A DNA stretch of 64,000 nucleotides, from the NCBI GenBank assembly GCA_035222895.1, contig JAVYIG010001030.1, positions 310,001 through 374,000 on the forward strand, in the 5' to 3' direction. The stretch comes from Strongylocentrotus droebachiensis (lineage: Eukaryota; Echinodermata; Echinoidea; Camarodonta; Strongylocentrotidae). This document shows, one piece after another, positions 48,970 through 61,393 of the stretch. The number at the start of each line of letters is the position of its first letter. Position 1 is the first letter of the stretch. The notes under the pieces were generated by a model. The model did not search any database. It was given only the letters and a program-made list of their open reading frames with translations, and was not told where the DNA came from. The position numbers and the translations under genes are program-made.

Positions 48970-49090
48970 TTAAGGTGGCAGGTTATAGTGTGGCTGCTTT
49001 GATATGGCACCAACCAGTGCCATGAACACATAAACAAAAGGTCCTAGGTTCGATCAACATGAGCGGTTTTCATCTTGTGAAGATGTTAAC
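48970..49090 (+). mobile_element. Possible tRNA-derived SINE head
   Basis: GGTTCGATC at 49047-49055 is a good polymerase III B box in CCTAGGTTCGATC context, and GTGTGGCTGC lies at about A-box distance upstream. The A box is weak and the tail runs into a CT tract. It could be an old SINE or a chance B box. Confidence 0.35.
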
Positions 49091-49149
49091 CAAGTACTCA
49101 TTACTGTTCGACTCTCTCTTTCCCTCTCTCCCCCTCCCCTCCCCTCCTT

Positions 49150-49580
49150 CTGGTGACTCTCTTTCTCTTTCTTTCTGACTCTATTCCCTTTCTTGTTCCT
49201 CCTTATCTTTGTATGTCTCTGTACTTTTAAGTTCTGTCTATAAATGATTGTGATTGCGATGGGGTTGGTTTAACCTGACTGCTAAGAAAACATGCTTGTA
49301 ATTAAGCAACCAGAGGACCGACGGCTTTAAGTCCTCTCCGAGGGACTTGGTAATGAGGATTTTTGCCTTACCAAAGGGCACTATCGCGCATCGAATAATT
49401 TCGAACCCGGGATCTTCCGTTTACGAGACCACTGATCTACCACTGAGCCATCGTGCCTCCTAATAATGTACACATAGGAGATTAATTCATGGCAATTTAG
49501 TGACTCTCTTTCTCTTTCTTTCTGACGCTTTTCCTTTTGTGTTTCTCTTTCTCTTTCTATCTCTATGTATTTTAAGTCCT
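49150..49580. repeat. Duplicated CT-rich segment bracketing the SINE
   Basis: GTGACTCTCTTTCTCTTTCT and TTCTGAC(T/G)C occur at about 49154 and 49500, with similar downstream CTTTCTAT or TTTGTATG and TTTTAAGT(T/C)CTG. GTACACATAGGAGATT near 49468 is echoed by GTACAAAAAGGGAGATT near 49591. It looks like a tandem duplication into one copy of which the SINE was inserted. Confidence 0.65.
49225..49460 (-). mobile_element. tRNA-derived SINE, minus strand
   Basis: Read on the minus strand from 49460: GGAGGCACGATGGCTCAGTG (containing the A box TGGCTCAGTGG), then TCTCGTAAACGGAAGATC and CCGGGTTCGAA (B box GGTTCGAA). This approximates a full tRNA of about 73 bases with an anticodon-loop-like CTCGTAAA (tRNA-Thr CGT type). 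A tRNA-unrelated body follows with CCTTTGGTAAGGC and AGGACTTAAAGCC. Both pol III boxes are well kept, so this is the best-preserved SINE in the window. The body's 3' limit is approximate. Confidence 0.8.
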
Positions 49581-49619
49581 GAATAGTTATGTACAAAAAG
49601 GGAGATTGGTTCATTGTAA

Positions 49620-52600
49620 CTTGGTGGTGTCACTATTACAAAATGATTTCTGTTGATTTACTTCCATATTATCGAACAACAAACAATTATTGCTCACCAT
49701 CGCCTTCCCTCTGACCAGACTTCTTCCCGATATGATTATGTAGAATCCCCTGGATACACGGTGACTCATAGCTTACTTTTTACGTCTCCACCACATAATT
49801 GCACATAATTTGTCATGCCCACGCCAAGACGCAAATACACATATCATATTTTTCTATCGACTCTGGTATTTCATATACCTCCACTTGCCTAAAAGCCCCC
49901 TCGAGTTTTCGAACCAGCTATAAAACGTTTGATTTACTGCGATTCCAATTTGCACAGGGCCATTCGAACCTTGTATTTGTAACCTATATTTTCAATTTTA
50001 CTATGACCGAGTGCAGTTAATTTTGTAATTTGTCCTCGGAATATGGCAACAATATCTGCGGCAACTTGGGATGTGGGTCCCCCGAGCCCAGCGGGGTGGC
50101 AAGCACTTAACATCCGGACCCAGGGGTCGTACCACCATTACTTCTAGTGTCATCTTCAGCCGTTTACCTGTGCCGAATCGATATTTTGGAGTAAGGCGAC
50201 ACCATTTTCGGTGTTGTTTTCCTCGCTGCAGAACGCTGGGCAGATACCTTGACGCTTCCAATCATTTACGCATAATTGAATTGCCCTCCCCTAATAGTAC
50301 GTTGAATGCAGTATGATTCCTTCCAGTATACATATATATATAACCTAAATATAGACCGTCTTCATTAAACCTATAATCACCTGAATAAACGTTACAGTTA
50401 AGGAAAGATATTAAGTTGGCATTTCTCCATGTCAATTACGAATAATGATCGAATCTTTAATGAAATTATTCTACGTGCCATTTTCAATCCGGTCGATGGA
50501 TGTCAAGCAATTATTTTTGCAAAATTTTGACGAAGTAATTGTGAAGGTTGTCTTCAGATCTCCAATTATATCATCTGACCTGATATTTTGTAACCCAATT
50601 TTCCGGTCATGAGCTAGACACAGTGGTATGAGAAAAAAGGCTATTGTTATTGTGAATTCCACGATGAAATATTCTGCTGGCATCGCAGTTCATTATGATT
50701 CATTCTTGAGGTAAAATAGAAAGCAATGAATGAGATTAATCATCACTTTATTAACGCTCAGTAACCACCAATGCAAGTTGTTAATTCCATATTCAGCATA
50801 ATAACTGTATTGAACTGCATAGCAACGAAAAAAGGAAAGACCACCACCTCCGCCATTTTTTACCTTTTCTTGTCTTACATTAAAGGAATAAACTTCACTT
50901 ATATGATTCGTCACAAAGATCGTTATGCAAAATATTAATCAGTTTTTTGCAAACTGTATCAGCTATATTCAAATTCACAGCAAGTTTGTTTGATGGAGCT
51001 GGGAATCTTGTTTATAGATTGACCCTAGCGATGATTGTTGATGTTAAAATATACACCAAAATTATAGTCCTTATAAATTAATGGGAACTTCAATTATCTT
51101 TCGAAAATTTAACATGACTTTCTTATCGTGGAAGACACAGGTCATCTGTGTATGTTTTTCATGTCATCATAATAAATCTGTCGCTGCATGCTTGTCGAAT
51201 CATTGCCCAAATATATATTTTTGTCGTCATGTTATCGTATCTCATATTAACTGAAGACGACAATTATTAGCACCCTTAACCCGATCCTCGTTACCTTATC
51301 TCTAATAAACGACCCCTCATTATGATCTGGGTTGAAACTGCCCCTCTCCAGCCCCAATCATGCCCTTCCGATACAAGCCCTCTTATAAACTTTATCGAGT
51401 TTGCCACCTGACGATAACATCATGGCCTTTAATGAACGTAGTCGCGACACCTTACGCAGATAACAAGGTGTTTGAAGAGCAGAAAGCACGTGTAATGACC
51501 AGGGCATACTGGGGCCTTTTTTTTGGGGGGGGGGGGGCAACCAATCCCGACAAGTTAGCTAAATTGTTCCCAACAAACACAAAGAAAGTTTCAGATTTTG
51601 AAGTTTGCCGACAACGGGTAAAACATGATCCCTGATCAACTGTCTGCGGATAGAGGTTCAAAAATATTCCCATGAAACAACAACAACAACAACACTCAAA
51701 TAATATGTGTATAAAATGCTTACAACAAACCTAATATAGCAATATATATTTGTTTTGTTTTAAATCATTCGATTCCATTTGTAAACCATGGTAAAAAGTA
51801 CCAAATTTCCCGACAAAATTAGGGATTGCCTACAAAAAAAGAGAAAGGGGTTTCATAGTCTCCCATCCCCATCCCTCAGCGGCACCCTTGGTATATAGTG
51901 ACACTTAGCCGTGAAGAACATTTCCCCTTAACGTGATTCATCCCATGTCCGAAATATAATAACATTTTAAGTGGTGTAACACGAACTGTTCGATGATGCA
52001 GCGTGGGGGCGACCTTTATGATATGAAACGTCACTCTCTCTCCTGGAGAATGATAATCATTTTTTGTGATCTGCTTCGTGTGATGAGAGACGAAATCGTC
52101 CATGTCAAGTCATGAGGGAACGGTTGAGGTGCGGGAAGGGTGAGGGTTATTTATCTGGTTGGTGCTAACGAAGAGCCGGTTATCAATTTCCGTGATACCA
52201 TAAAAGAGATTCATACGTGTGGCAGTTTTTTTTCTGGGGGGGGGGGGCACAACCGAACCGTTGAAATAAGCCTTTCATTGTATTTTTAAAGTCTTGCAAC
52301 ATTTTAAGACACCTAAAGAGGAAATGAAATTTTTTGTTCACATGGAAGTGAAAGAACAGCTTTTTTTAAAGTTGAATTTAATAGTACAAGAGCAATCGCT
52401 CTCATGCTTCATTAACACTATGATGTCCTTCGATCCAAATCGAAATAAAACGAGACAAATATATGTCAAATGTGTATCTTTTAGAAACATTCGTCACTGC
52501 ATTTGATACATTTTTCATCTGTGTAATCACTGTAATGCATACATTCATGAATGCTCACCTGGTCAAATGATGTGGAGCTATCATTCATAATTATGATCGA

Positions 52601-55600
52601 TGAGCTGAAATAAATCACCGATTCATGTTCGTCTTGGGTATATGCTTTATCTAAATATAAGCGAAATGACCTTATCCATGTCTAAAACAAAATCTTCAAT
52701 ATGCAGCGTATAATGTAAACGAACCATAATTATTGTCCCTGTATTTGGAGCTTTCGTTAAAGAAAATAATAACTGTTGCCTTTTTATAAATATATAAATT
52801 CAATGCACAACATTTGTGCTCCAAATCAAATGTCATACATGAAATCGTCAAACGTTTTAGCCAGTAAATTGAGTGCTGTAAACAAAATCATCGTGTTTTT
52901 TTCTTCAGTTATCACGTTCTTGAATTATTATCGATATAATAGATGCCAACTTGCACCCCTCCACCGAAAAAGGGTTGGACATTTTCAGAATACAATAATA
53001 TAATAATTTCCTGCTTTTGGTAGCGTATGTATTAATGACAGCTTTTCATGACGTGATTTTGGTTCATCATTTTAATCAATATTTTGTGGCATGTACCTCT
53101 GATCTTTAGGAGCCGCCTTCAGGGGGAGGTTATCAAAGGTTGAGGAACGTCCTCTTCAAATTCCGACTGTAAATAACCCTTGACCAAATCGCTCAAAGGA
53201 AATGCGCTCTTCAACTTCCGGAATAATTCGTTTACGTCATAAGCACATCAAAACATTTTGAGATATGGCGCAAAGGGAGTTCATGATGGTGTTTTAATAA
53301 GTCATAATCCAGGGACGAGTCGATTTGTTGATCTTGGAAAATGGGGTTAAAATGTGCTTAGCGTACGGGTTAACAACTATAATGTGTTATATCTCCTTAA
53401 AAGAACCGTGTATCTATAGGCCTATCTTAATTGTTCAATTAATCTGGAATTAAATAAGAGAAATTTGAATGCAACTCCTCCACAAACTGAAATTGATTTG
53501 TGTTTTCATCTAAGAATGCTTAAAGTTGAATTCAAAATAGCAATCGCATATTAAGCCCGGGGAAATAGGACAGGTTATAATGTCTATCCTCACTTGTGCG
53601 TTTGTAGAATAATCTTACAAATCAATGTCTCTCTGATGGTTTTGTATTGTCAAGAACGTTATCACTTTGATAGTTAATTACTGCTACGATACAGTTTTCA
53701 TTCCTGAAATAAAAGATCGAAAAATGTGAAACCCACAGGACTATCCTATTGAACACAGTGTTGTTCTTTTAATGTACACCACACTCTAGTGAACCCGGTG
53801 GTCCAATACTATCTCTTTACGAAAAGGTCATCTAGAGAAAAATATTAAGTAAGTAAGGAAGGCATGTGCCCTATCCTCTGGAGGAATTAATGAAAACAAA
53901 ATTATTAAATTCGATTTTGCTTATTATTAATTTTCTTTCACCCGAGTGTGACTTTAAAGACGTCATGGTTTGTAAGTAGCTAAGTAGAGGTTGATTCCGG
54001 TTATAGCTTTAAAAACTTTCTTATTCTTTTACGTCTCTTGTCTTTTCCCTGGATGATTAAGCATGCAGAGATACCTATCAAGTGTAGTGGGTCGCGTGAA
54101 TGGATGAAGTTCAGATTACGCACAGGATACTCCGAAGGTTATAGAGAGGGTAGCTAGACCTTGGTGGAGATGTCTAAAGATGAGATGTAGATTCATATAG
54201 TTTCGATTGCTTTACAACGGTATCATTCCACATGTTTTGCAAACGGGAGCCTATTCAAACTGCGAAGGCCATGATCAAGATTACATCAATTCCAATTTAG
54301 CGGCCACCCCCATAAAATGCGGGTGGTATAAGATTCCGTAATAACACGCGTTTGCTATAGCCTATGCATAGATTCGGATTTGAGACTATTTCCTGCAACG
54401 GGCACCTCAGCTGTTTTTGGGGTAGTGAATTGGACTTCGTATCATGACTTGTGTGACAGTGTGAGGCTTGATTAACAGACATTAAAAAGGGCACAAATTA
54501 ATAATGGGGAAGATTTTCTTGAAAGATACACGCTCCGTTTGAAGAGGGCACTCTTTTCTCCATTTAGCCCCCCCCCCCCCCCACCCCCATATATTCCACT
54601 TGGTGCAAACCTAGGTCTTCCGTGCTTGCCCCTCGATGGACTGAACCCCATTCAAACGTGTGATGAATCGATGAAAAGGCAAAAGGCCCAAATATCTTTT
54701 GTAAAGACGTGTCATAATATAGTGTGACAACGAGTATAACGTGTTTGATTTGTCAGTCATGATTATTAGACTTCATTAGGAACTTTTCTTTCTCTCCAGA
54801 GAGTTTTATTATTATAGTAGTCAGCTTTATCGCACCAAGCAAGCAGATAAAAAACGGAACTTTTACTGCTTGGTATCCTAAAGTCGGCTTCCGTCTTGAA
54901 GAACACAACGAATGGACTAACGATTATCATTGTTCAAAGTGTTTGGAACAAGCTTGCCAATTAACGGACCGAATCGAATGACATCCCTATATATACCAGT
55001 ATGCATCCATTGTAGTAGGTTATGTGATTAAGGTCTTTGTGGTTGCGTGACATGAAAAAGTACAACAGGATGAGTGTGTGGGACCAAAGTAGGATTCACC
55101 GGCCACCGACGATAATCAATAAGTGTTTTTCGCCTTTTTAAAATCCTCGAGTCGAAAGGTAAATGAACTCCACTGTCCCTAGGTCTTTATTTACGAACAT
55201 GACTCGGATTTGAATGAAATAGTATCAACTGTTGTGATAATGGAAAGTATTTATGCATTTGAAAATGTTTGCAAATATATCAGTCGCAGTGGTCAATTCA
55301 AAGTGGGGGGGGGGGGGGGGGCGTTCCCCAGGTAAAAAAAGTGTTGTATTTTCTACTTGCACTATCGTGTTCCTTCCTTCTTAATACACTTTGAAACTTG
55401 TTATTTTAACAAGATTTTGTTTCATTGGCGGGTATTTCTTATCCAGGGCTGTGTATGCCTATTTTCGAAAACATTTTTTTTTTTCTTTGTTCTTCTTCTC
55501 CTTGGTGCTATTATGGTGTGGAATGATAATCGAGCCTGTAGAGTACGGACTCCCTGCAGGAGTGCAGACATTCGAGTCATTAAATCATAAAGCCTTCGTG

Positions 55601-56455
55601 CATGATGATAGTGGTCGCAAAAAGTATAGGCTATGGTCAGTTAGAACGGTTTCATGAGAAAGTGGACAATTGGATGACACGGCGTTGTTCTTGACCGGGT
55701 ATGATTCGATTCGGTCAAGAATGGACATAATTTCAAACCTTCATGACGGACATTAGACATTAGTCTTATCCATCGTGAATCATGCAAGGTGTACAAGGCT
55801 ACCATGACATGTCCAATCTTTTCCCCTTAGAGACGCTCCTTCCTCGAGTGCCCGACATTTTGCAATCACTTGCATTGATAAAAACTGCTTTAACAACTGT
55901 TTAGTTCCTCATATTTTTGACGAAAATAACAAAAGATCAGCAAGTAGGAGATTTATACCAAAAGTGCAAATCTTGAAAATTAGTTTTTTTACAAATTCAT
56001 TTTCCTGCTCTAATGTTATAAGGCAAAGCTCATCAACTTTATCGATGTGTTATTTGTTTATTGGAAAGAATTAATGATCGTGACTAAAATACACAATCTA
56101 ACATTTCTGCAACGCACTATCACTCATTCGAAAACGATCTCAATCAACCGTGTTACATTAATTACAGATTGAAGCAATTTGTAAACATTTTTATGATGGA
56201 TAGACTACCTCCTTCACACATATCTCGTAAAAAAACAAAGAACAACCTCGAAAGCTCTGAAAATGTAATTTATGCAATGAGAGATTTTTATACAAATCTG
56301 TGTAATTGTATTTTTGTATTTTTGTATTTTTGTATTTTTTTTTTTTGGGGGGGGGTATTAGAAAACTCCATTTACATTGCACATGATTATTTTGTTTTAC
56401 AATATTATAGGCATCATAATCATTACAAATACAATGTATGAAAAACATTATTGGA
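49620..56455. other. Anonymous DNA with G/C tracts
   Basis: No gene supported. G or C homopolymers occur at about 51525, 52237, 54569, 55304 and 56346. A small hairpin ACCAAGCA/TGCTTGGT lies at 54834-54879. Opposed open frames at 50001-50316 sit in a slightly GC-richer patch but show no domain. Confidence 0.5.
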
Positions 56456-56459
56456 AAGT

Positions 56460-56978
56460 AGATTATGTATTTATGCATTACTTTATAATTTCTATCTATA
56501 TTTGTAATATATTGATTTGATCATTAATCACCTTTGAATATAAGAAGGAAAAGACTCAACAAGATCATACATCTCAGTAATGCACCATCTCTTATGTGAT
56601 AACATCTTTTCAATCAACTGTGTTATGTCTTCCAAACTCATTAATTTATAATCATTCCTATAATGGGTTGTCTGCCTCCAATACATAAATCTATACAATT
56701 CTGAAGCATATTAATAATTAAAGAAGTATGTATTTATGCATTACTTTATGATTTCTATCTATATATGTCATATATTGATTTGATCATTAATCACCTTCGA
56801 ATATAAGAAGGAAAAGATTCAACAAGATCATACATCTCATAAATGCACCATCTCTTATGTGATAACATCTCTTCAATCAACCATGTTATGTCTTCAACAC
56901 TCATACTAATTTTAAAAAAATTATTTCACGGATTGTCTAGCTGCCTCCAGTACATTAATCTATACAATTTTGAAGAAA
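56460..56978. repeat. Two tandem copies of a ~263-bp unit
   Basis: TGTATTTATGCATTACTTTA begins at 56466 and 56729. Both copies carry TTTGATCATTAATCACCTT, AACAAGATCATACATCTCA and ATGCACCATCTCTTATGTGA, and end ATCTATACAATT(C/T)TGAAG. A weaker partial match (CTCAATCAACCGTGTTA, near 56139) hints at an older upstream copy. Confidence 0.9.
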
Positions 56979-58290
56979 ACTGGAGGCCCTGAAACTTTGT
57001 TGTTCTCTTTTTCACTCTTCTTTTAACTCAAACAATTTTGTTAATGTCGGATAATCCATCGTTTCTGTTTTACGCTTTGGGCGTATCAAAAATTAGACGA
57101 AATATAGTTTGATCGAAGAGATGCCACCTACAGCATCATTCTTGTCCGAGTTTGCGAGACAAAATGTTCTCTCTAATGAAAATCAACTTAGTAACCTACA
57201 TCTTTTTGACATCAGGATTTTTTCATTTGCTATATTTTTCTGATGATACAAACATCTTCTACTTGCAAAGCTTCGACTTTTATTTCAAAAGACATTAGGG
57301 GACTATTTCATCTTTTTATTCATCCAATATTATCTATGAAAGATATTCAAGGAAATTGAAACAAAAATTGCATTATGACAAAGATAATTTATACCCAAGG
57401 AAGAAACAGTAAAGATCAAAAACACTTTGAAATATCATTTCACTAGTGTACAACTTACTTTTATGTTATTGCCCCAGTTTGTTTGTGATTTTAAAAAACT
57501 TTCTATTTTCTTTTATCCTGTTGTCGTTAACATTTTACAGCTATGGGCCAATATTTCCTTCTCAAACCCTTTACTTGCTTACCATAATAATACAAGTTTG
57601 GTAAAATAGCCTTTTGTATGCAGTGCCTTCCGCGACAGTTTTTTTTTTCCTTTTTACCATCACATAATAGTCGGTCTTTTGTTAACAACCTCGTCTAAAC
57701 AAGATAATGAGCTCACACTTACTAAATCCTAATTCTTAGAATAAATTTCGGAGCACTTTCAAAGGAAAATTGGTGCTATCTAAAATTATAACAATGCACC
57801 CATGATGCCCCGAGCTACTCGAACACTGCAACAATTTCACTCGATCCCCGCAAGCATACTTTCGTGTGTGTTTTTTGTTCGTTTGCCCTTATAATCCGGT
57901 CAAAAATATTTCTTTAATTTCTTTAAATTTTCTTGACACGCTTCCCGACAAAATGGACAAATTTTTACGATGGTTGAAAAATGATGTATAAAAGAGACCA
58001 TACCCTTCAGGCGTATCGGATAAGACGTGATCAATTTGCTTGTGCTCAAACCTCGTTCTTCCGGTCACTGATTCTTTTAACAATGGTTCAAGTTAGGTCA
58101 AACGTGTAATTTTCTTCCAATATCTGTTGCATATTTATACCCATTGTATGAGAGCGTTTGAAGTTTAATGAAAAGAAAGAATCACATAGCTTGATAAATC
58201 AATCAGTATAATATATGCCACGAATCATGAATATCATGTATATACACTTTTATTGATGATGATTGTTTGTATCACTATTTTTAATGATAC
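56979..58290. other. Anonymous DNA
   Basis: No feature recognised. Confidence 0.5.
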
Positions 58291-58292
58291 AC

Positions 58293-58440
58293 ATTAATCA
58301 GTCATATTTGGTTCAACATTATTCAATTTCGAGTAAAGTAACAAATTGGTCTCTTAGTAATAATAAGTAATCAGTCATATTTGGTTCTACATTATCTATT
58401 TTCGAATTACCACAACATAGCTGAAATTTGTCAATATTCT
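58293..58440. repeat. Two short tandem copies, ~73 bp
   Basis: AATCAGTCATATTTGGTT lies at 58296 and 58369, followed by C(A/T)ACATTAT and ATTTTCGA/AATTTCGA in both. Confidence 0.75.
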
Positions 58441-59457
58441 ACTATTCTGTAGTAATTGCAGGTCAGTTACTCACACTATTGTTCCTGAAGACCAGTGACG
58501 AATCATGATAAACTACCTGTCATTAGTAAACATATAGCTTTTAATTTTTTTTCATTTGAGGTTCAGTTATCCGCCTTTATACAGAGGAGTATGAATAATA
58601 CTCAATGCCTCTCTCGCATAACCACTCCTTCGGAAAGCGAACCTCTCGACCCTTGCTCGTGAGAGCATCTATTCATTCCTACACACGACCACATCAGTCT
58701 ACAATACCCCCGCTGCGGCATAGAAATAATTTTCATCGAATTCTCTTTCACAAGCAGAGACCTTCCACGATCTTCTATACACCCATTACACCGCCTTAGG
58801 GCAGTATTGTGGTTAACTCAAACTGAACTCCACAAGAAATAATGGTTCACCACCCCTATAGTAGTGATCGGCGAACCTTTAAATATTTGATTGATATTAT
58901 AGCGAGGCTTTAATCATAAAGACTCATTAGAATGTAAGCTTATTTAGTTTGCCTTGAGACGGTGGTCGACGGTGAACGTGGAAACTGCACTAATTAAAAG
59001 TCGTTTTCACCAGTGAGAATAAATATTTGAGCTCATGGTGATTAATATCTTGCTGCATTAAAAACCACGTATTTCAGTTTCTATTACAATCTATTCATTA
59101 GATTTTAAAAACACTGAGGAATTGATTGTAATACGCATGTCTTTTTTTACCTGCAGTTACCTGGTTATTTGGAGATTCTTACCAGAGAGCAGATTCAGTC
59201 TGTTATGTTTATTAAAGCGAAGCCACTGGATCCGCGCTTTTGCTTGTATTCTGCCTTGTAATAAATAAACTACTTCGTATATTCATATTTATACATGAGT
59301 ATTTTGTCTCCTCCCCCCCCCCCCCCCTCATCTCTCTCTCTACTTAGATTTGAAGGCTACAGGCGAGGAGTATATATATTCTGCCCTGGAAGAAGTTACC
59401 ATTTTGTGGAGTTCCATGCGTAGACTAATTTTGTTCTTCTCTCTTTTGCCCTCTCAG
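58441..59457. other. Upstream region of the EGF gene
   Basis: No transposon recognised. A C16 run followed by a CT tract (about 59310-59342) and GAGTATATATATTC (about 59367-59380) could be promoter elements. Equally, the end of this stretch looks like an intron: CTAAT branch-like sequence at about 59424, a pyrimidine tract and CAG at 59455-59457. I cannot tell which from sequence alone. Confidence 0.4.
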
Positions 59458-59619
59458 TTGTATACCGCAATCTTCTAACGGAAGGAATATATTTGGACGC
59501 CAGGCGAGAGGTTTATATACCTGGATAGATCATCATGACGTCACCAACTAACACATTCTGTATACTTTGTATCACGTTTCTCTTCGTAACATTCCACTCT
59601 GCAACGCCGACCAGTACAC
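59458..59619 (+). CDS. EGF-repeat secreted protein, first coding exon (signal peptide)
   Basis: The ATG at 59535 starts MTSPTNTFCILCITFLF, an n-region followed by a hydrophobic core (residues 8-20) and a likely signal-peptidase site after FHSA (residue 23). The exon ends at 59619 before a strong GTAAGT donor, leaving one base of the next codon (phase 1). Coding is 85 nt. Bases 59458-59534 are probably 5' UTR: TTTTGCCCTCTCAG just before 59458 is a good acceptor, implying an upstream non-coding exon, or the transcript may start nearby. The ATG is chosen because it is the first in frame and directly precedes the signal peptide. Confidence 0.75.
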
Positions 59620-60507
59620 GTAAGTTCTCCCCTCTCTAGGTAATTCTTTGTAGTAATATGAATAGAACATTCTCAATTGCATTTTCAATAATAACAAGGA
59701 AAGGAAAGTTTCTTGCACTTTTAAGCAACGAACAAGCTTAATTAAATTCACTTCCTCAAATTCAATCGAGAAGCGAACGTTTGTCATTAAAGAATTCACG
59801 CGTAGACAATTTACTATTGGAATTGAATTAGTCTGTTGGAGGCAAGTTAAACACACTTTTACTTCTTCTCAGTTGACTAGCCTGTCTCTAGCATTGGTTG
59901 TCAAAACAAACACTCAAGATATCAAGAATTTTCTCTCTTCACCTCTTTGTAGTATTATCATTTTTACCGCACATTTCTAACCTTATTACCTCTGGTGGCT
60001 CGTCTTATCTTTCCTGCTATTAAATTATATATTAAGTGCAACAACATGCTCGTCTCACTATCAAATACTGACATCATTGCTAAAAGGAACTATGTCTGTG
60101 AGCATATTCTTACTCAAGACATGACTATAAGCGACTTGCACTGTGTGTGAACTTTTGGTCGAAATATTCAGTAACAATGTCGTATTGAAATTATTATAAC
60201 AATTGAATTAAATTAAATTTGAATCGAACATACAATTCGCTATCTGTTCGTGTGACATAGGTTTATCTTAATTAATCAAACGATTGTTCTTTCTCTTATA
60301 TTTTCATCCCAAATTTATTCATTTATTTCTATGTCATATCTGTTTATTTTAAATTCGAACAACTTTTACAAAACTCTGCACCATGCTAAATGCCTGTGTA
60401 CGAAATCAATTCATTTTCTTTCTTTAAGTTTGGTTTCTTTGTTAACTCTTCATCCCAAATGTATCGATTTGTTATCATGAATTCCTTCTGATTTTCAATC
60501 CTTACAG

Positions 60508-60645
60508 CTGCGGCTGCCCTAACGACATGTGCGAGCCATCCGTGTGAGAATGGAGGTACTTGTATTGAATACACCGCTGCATTCCAATGTAGATGTACCA
60601 ACGATTTTACAGGACTTCTCTGTGAGATTCCGGTCTCGAGTACAG
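60508..60645 (+). CDS. EGF-repeat secreted protein, exon 2 (EGF module 1)
   Basis: The exon follows CTTACAG and ends before GTAAAT. It is 138 nt with phase 1 on both sides. It encodes residues 29-74 with the six cysteines of one EGF module (C36, C41, C47, C56, C58, C67). CASHPC matches the protein O-glucose consensus C-x-S-x-P-C, and CENGGTC matches the O-fucose consensus between cysteines 2 and 3, both typical of Notch-like EGF modules. The intron before it is 888 bp. This module alone does not identify the family; Notch-like, fibropellin-like and many other EGF proteins share it. Confidence 0.92.
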
Positions 60646-60850
60646 GTAAATTGAATCAAATTTCTTTTGCTTGTTCATTGGCTAAACAGTGTATAATTTA
60701 CAACTTATCCATCGTGTTGACGCAAAAACCTTCAAGTCACAAATAATCTCATGTTTTTTATGATTTTTTATGAGCGTTCAGAAGAAAAAAATGTACGGAA
60801 AATATGTATTATAATGCAAAAACATTTTTCTCACAAAAAGCCGCGGATTA

Positions 60851-60882
60851 TCTTATTTTATTTGTGGGGCGGGGGGGGGGGC
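60851..60882. repeat. Intronic G-rich tract
   Basis: GGGGC followed by a G run lies within the second intron of the EGF gene. It resembles the other G tracts of the window. Confidence 0.8.
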
Positions 60883-61192
60883 AAGTAGGACCTATAGATA
60901 ACACGCTCCGTAAAATACGAAGTTCATTCTGATTTTGTTTCCGTGTGTGTGGAAATGCAACATGCCTCCAGCAAAAAACAATGACTTAATTCAAGGGTCA
61001 TCTTGAAAAAAGTTAAAATACTTGTTATGTCTGTGATGCAGTGATTATGCAATCTGATACCTCTGTCCTTAATCCGATTGTTATTATTCTAGTCTGCTTT
61101 TTAATTTTATTAGTCAACCTTAAACAGCTTACTCCGTCAGGTTACACAAATGTAACATTCTAAAACTGCTCCTTTTTCATTTCCTTCACCAG

Positions 61193-61393
61193 CATCGCTA
61201 TGCGACGACAACCCCTGCGCTCACGGCGCCTGTGTGAGTTCAGCTTCCGATCGTTTCACCTGCATGTGCCCTGGAGAATGGAGGGGAACAGCGTGTGAAA
61301 TAGACGTGAACGAGTGCATCGGAGAGAGGGGTCCGAACCCCTGCACCAACGGAACAGTCTGTATCAACGAGGACGGGGGATACCGGTGTGAAG
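61193..61393 (+). CDS. EGF-repeat secreted protein, exon 3 (EGF module 2 plus partial calcium-binding EGF)
   Basis: The 201-nt phase-1/phase-1 exon lies between TTCACCAG and GTATGA. Residues 78-109 form a complete six-cysteine EGF (CDDNPCAHGAC, FTCMCPGEW, GTAC). IDVNEC (111-116) then opens a calcium-binding EGF, with CINEDGGYRC (131-140) matching the Asp/Asn hydroxylation consensus. The exon stops after the fourth cysteine (C140) and the next one starts a new EGF, so the C5-C6 half is missing. A skipped or alternative exon in the 519-bp intron, or real truncation, could explain it; I found no candidate exon there by eye. The reading frame stays open into the intron for about 130 bp, which is not evidence of retention. 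Confidence 0.9.

Noticed and set aside
49388..49460. Functional tRNA-Thr gene on the minus strand
   Set aside because: It has good A and B boxes, but acceptor ends do not pair convincingly and a SINE body follows with no T-run terminator directly after the tRNA part.
50001..50316. Opposed open frames of 81 and 86 residues
   Set aside because: Both strands are open over the same bases, which points to composition. Neither protein is recognisable.
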